A stretch of 6,692 nt of DNA from Campylobacterota bacterium (GTDB taxonomy: Bacteria > Campylobacterota > Campylobacteria > Campylobacterales > Sulfurospirillaceae), in contig RZYK01000111.1 of NCBI GenBank assembly GCA_009930355.1, positions 1 to 6,692 of the forward strand, read 5' to 3'. A model generated the notes under the pieces. That model had not been told where the DNA came from, made no database searches, and worked only from the letters and a program-made list of their open reading frames with translations. How positions within the stretch are numbered: the first letter of the stretch is position 1; every line of letters starts with the position of its first letter. Shown piece after piece: positions 6,381 through 6,692 of the stretch. A program made the translations under genes and the position numbers.

Positions 6381-6692
6381 GCAATTTATTTATCTCATTT
6401 TACATGATGTTCGAAAGAAACGGTTGGTTTTATTGCTAACTTTTTTGGCGTTTCTTGCTTCTGTGATGATGTTTCCCAGTGGGAGTGTTTTAGCCAAAAT
6501 GCTTCCCTCAAAAAGTACCAATACCTTTTCTATTTATGTGGACTTACCCAATGGAAGTTCCTACTATGAAACCCAAAAAGTCAATCAATGTGTGGTGGAG
6601 TTACTTCAAAAAGAAAAAGAGATACAGAATATTGAAATTTTCAATGGCATGGGTGCTCCTTTGGATTATGCGGGCTTAGTCAAAGGCTCAAG
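6364..6692 (+). CDS. RND efflux pump, C-terminal half (from before TM7), runs off the window
   Basis: An open frame that continues past base 6692. I chose ATG 6364 for its 6-nt spacing from AAGGAG; 6361 and 6367 are equally in frame. It begins with an amphipathic segment (RFEQFIYLILHDVRKKR), which would correspond to the cytoplasmic linking helix before TM7 in AcrB. A hydrophobic TM7 follows (RLVLLLTFLAFLASVMMF), then KMLPSKSTNTFSIYVDLPNG, the equivalent of the post-TM7 entry into the second porter region (the usual form is MLP...F.v.vdlP.Gt). ETQKVNQCVVELLQKEKEI is the expected following helix. Alignment therefore resumes where the upstream cistron stops, with little or nothing lost between them. 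About 110 codons are visible; a complete half would be around 500. The proton-relay lysine of TM10 lies beyond the window. It overlaps the upstream gene by 17 nt. Confidence 0.85.
   Translation, partial: MMQRFEQFIYLILHDVRKKRLVLLLTFLAFLASVMMFPSGSVLAKMLPSKSTNTFSIYVDLPNGSSYYETQKVNQCVVELLQKEKEIQNIEIFNGMGAPLDYAGLVKGS

Noticed and set aside
1..6692. CRISPR arrays, tRNA or rRNA genes, insertion sequences, attachment sites
   Set aside because: No regularly spaced repeats, no cloverleaf-like or rRNA-like segments, and no transposase or terminal repeats were seen. The window is almost entirely coding.

Overview
The window is an AT-rich bacterial segment with every gene on the + strand and very tight packing. 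Its closest match is Campylobacterota (Epsilonproteobacteria), probably Sulfurospirillum or a relative. That guess rests on the style of the SerA and TolC-like proteins, the base composition, a promoter with a good -10 but no clear -35, and a polytopic membrane protein of a kind I associate with this phylum. It is recognition from memory, not a database result.

Layout. (1) Bases 1-1332 are the 3' part of serA, D-3-phosphoglycerate dehydrogenase; its first roughly 85 codons lie upstream of the window. (2) Bases 1350-2507, 17 nt later, encode a 385-residue protein with about ten membrane segments that resembles the TehA/SLAC1-type fold, probably co-transcribed with serA. (3) Bases 2508-2638 are the only sizeable intergenic region. 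It holds a near-perfect AT-rich inverted repeat overlapping the upstream stop codon, a candidate extended -10 promoter, and the ribosome binding site of the next gene, which has an upstream complementary segment. (4) Bases 2639-6692 are a four-cistron tripartite efflux operon: a TolC-family outer-membrane channel, a short periplasmic adaptor (membrane fusion protein), and an RND inner-membrane pump encoded as two halves. The cistrons overlap by 4 nt, 1 nt and 14-20 nt, so translation is very likely coupled.

How the genes work together. The RND pump would use the proton gradient to drive export of an unknown small molecule, the adaptor would bridge the periplasm, and the TolC-like protein would form the outer-membrane exit duct. 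No regulator is visible, so the substrate cannot be deduced from context.

The most unusual point is the RND pump. The first cistron stops just after the sixth membrane helix. A second cistron with its own strong Shine-Dalgarno site and three tandem ATG codons starts before helix 7. Either this is a true two-subunit RND pump split at a topologically permissible point, or it is a one-base frameshift: removing one A from an A4 run would fuse the two. The adaptor is also short, ending right after its beta-barrel, without the usual C-terminal membrane-proximal domain. The window ends inside the second RND half.
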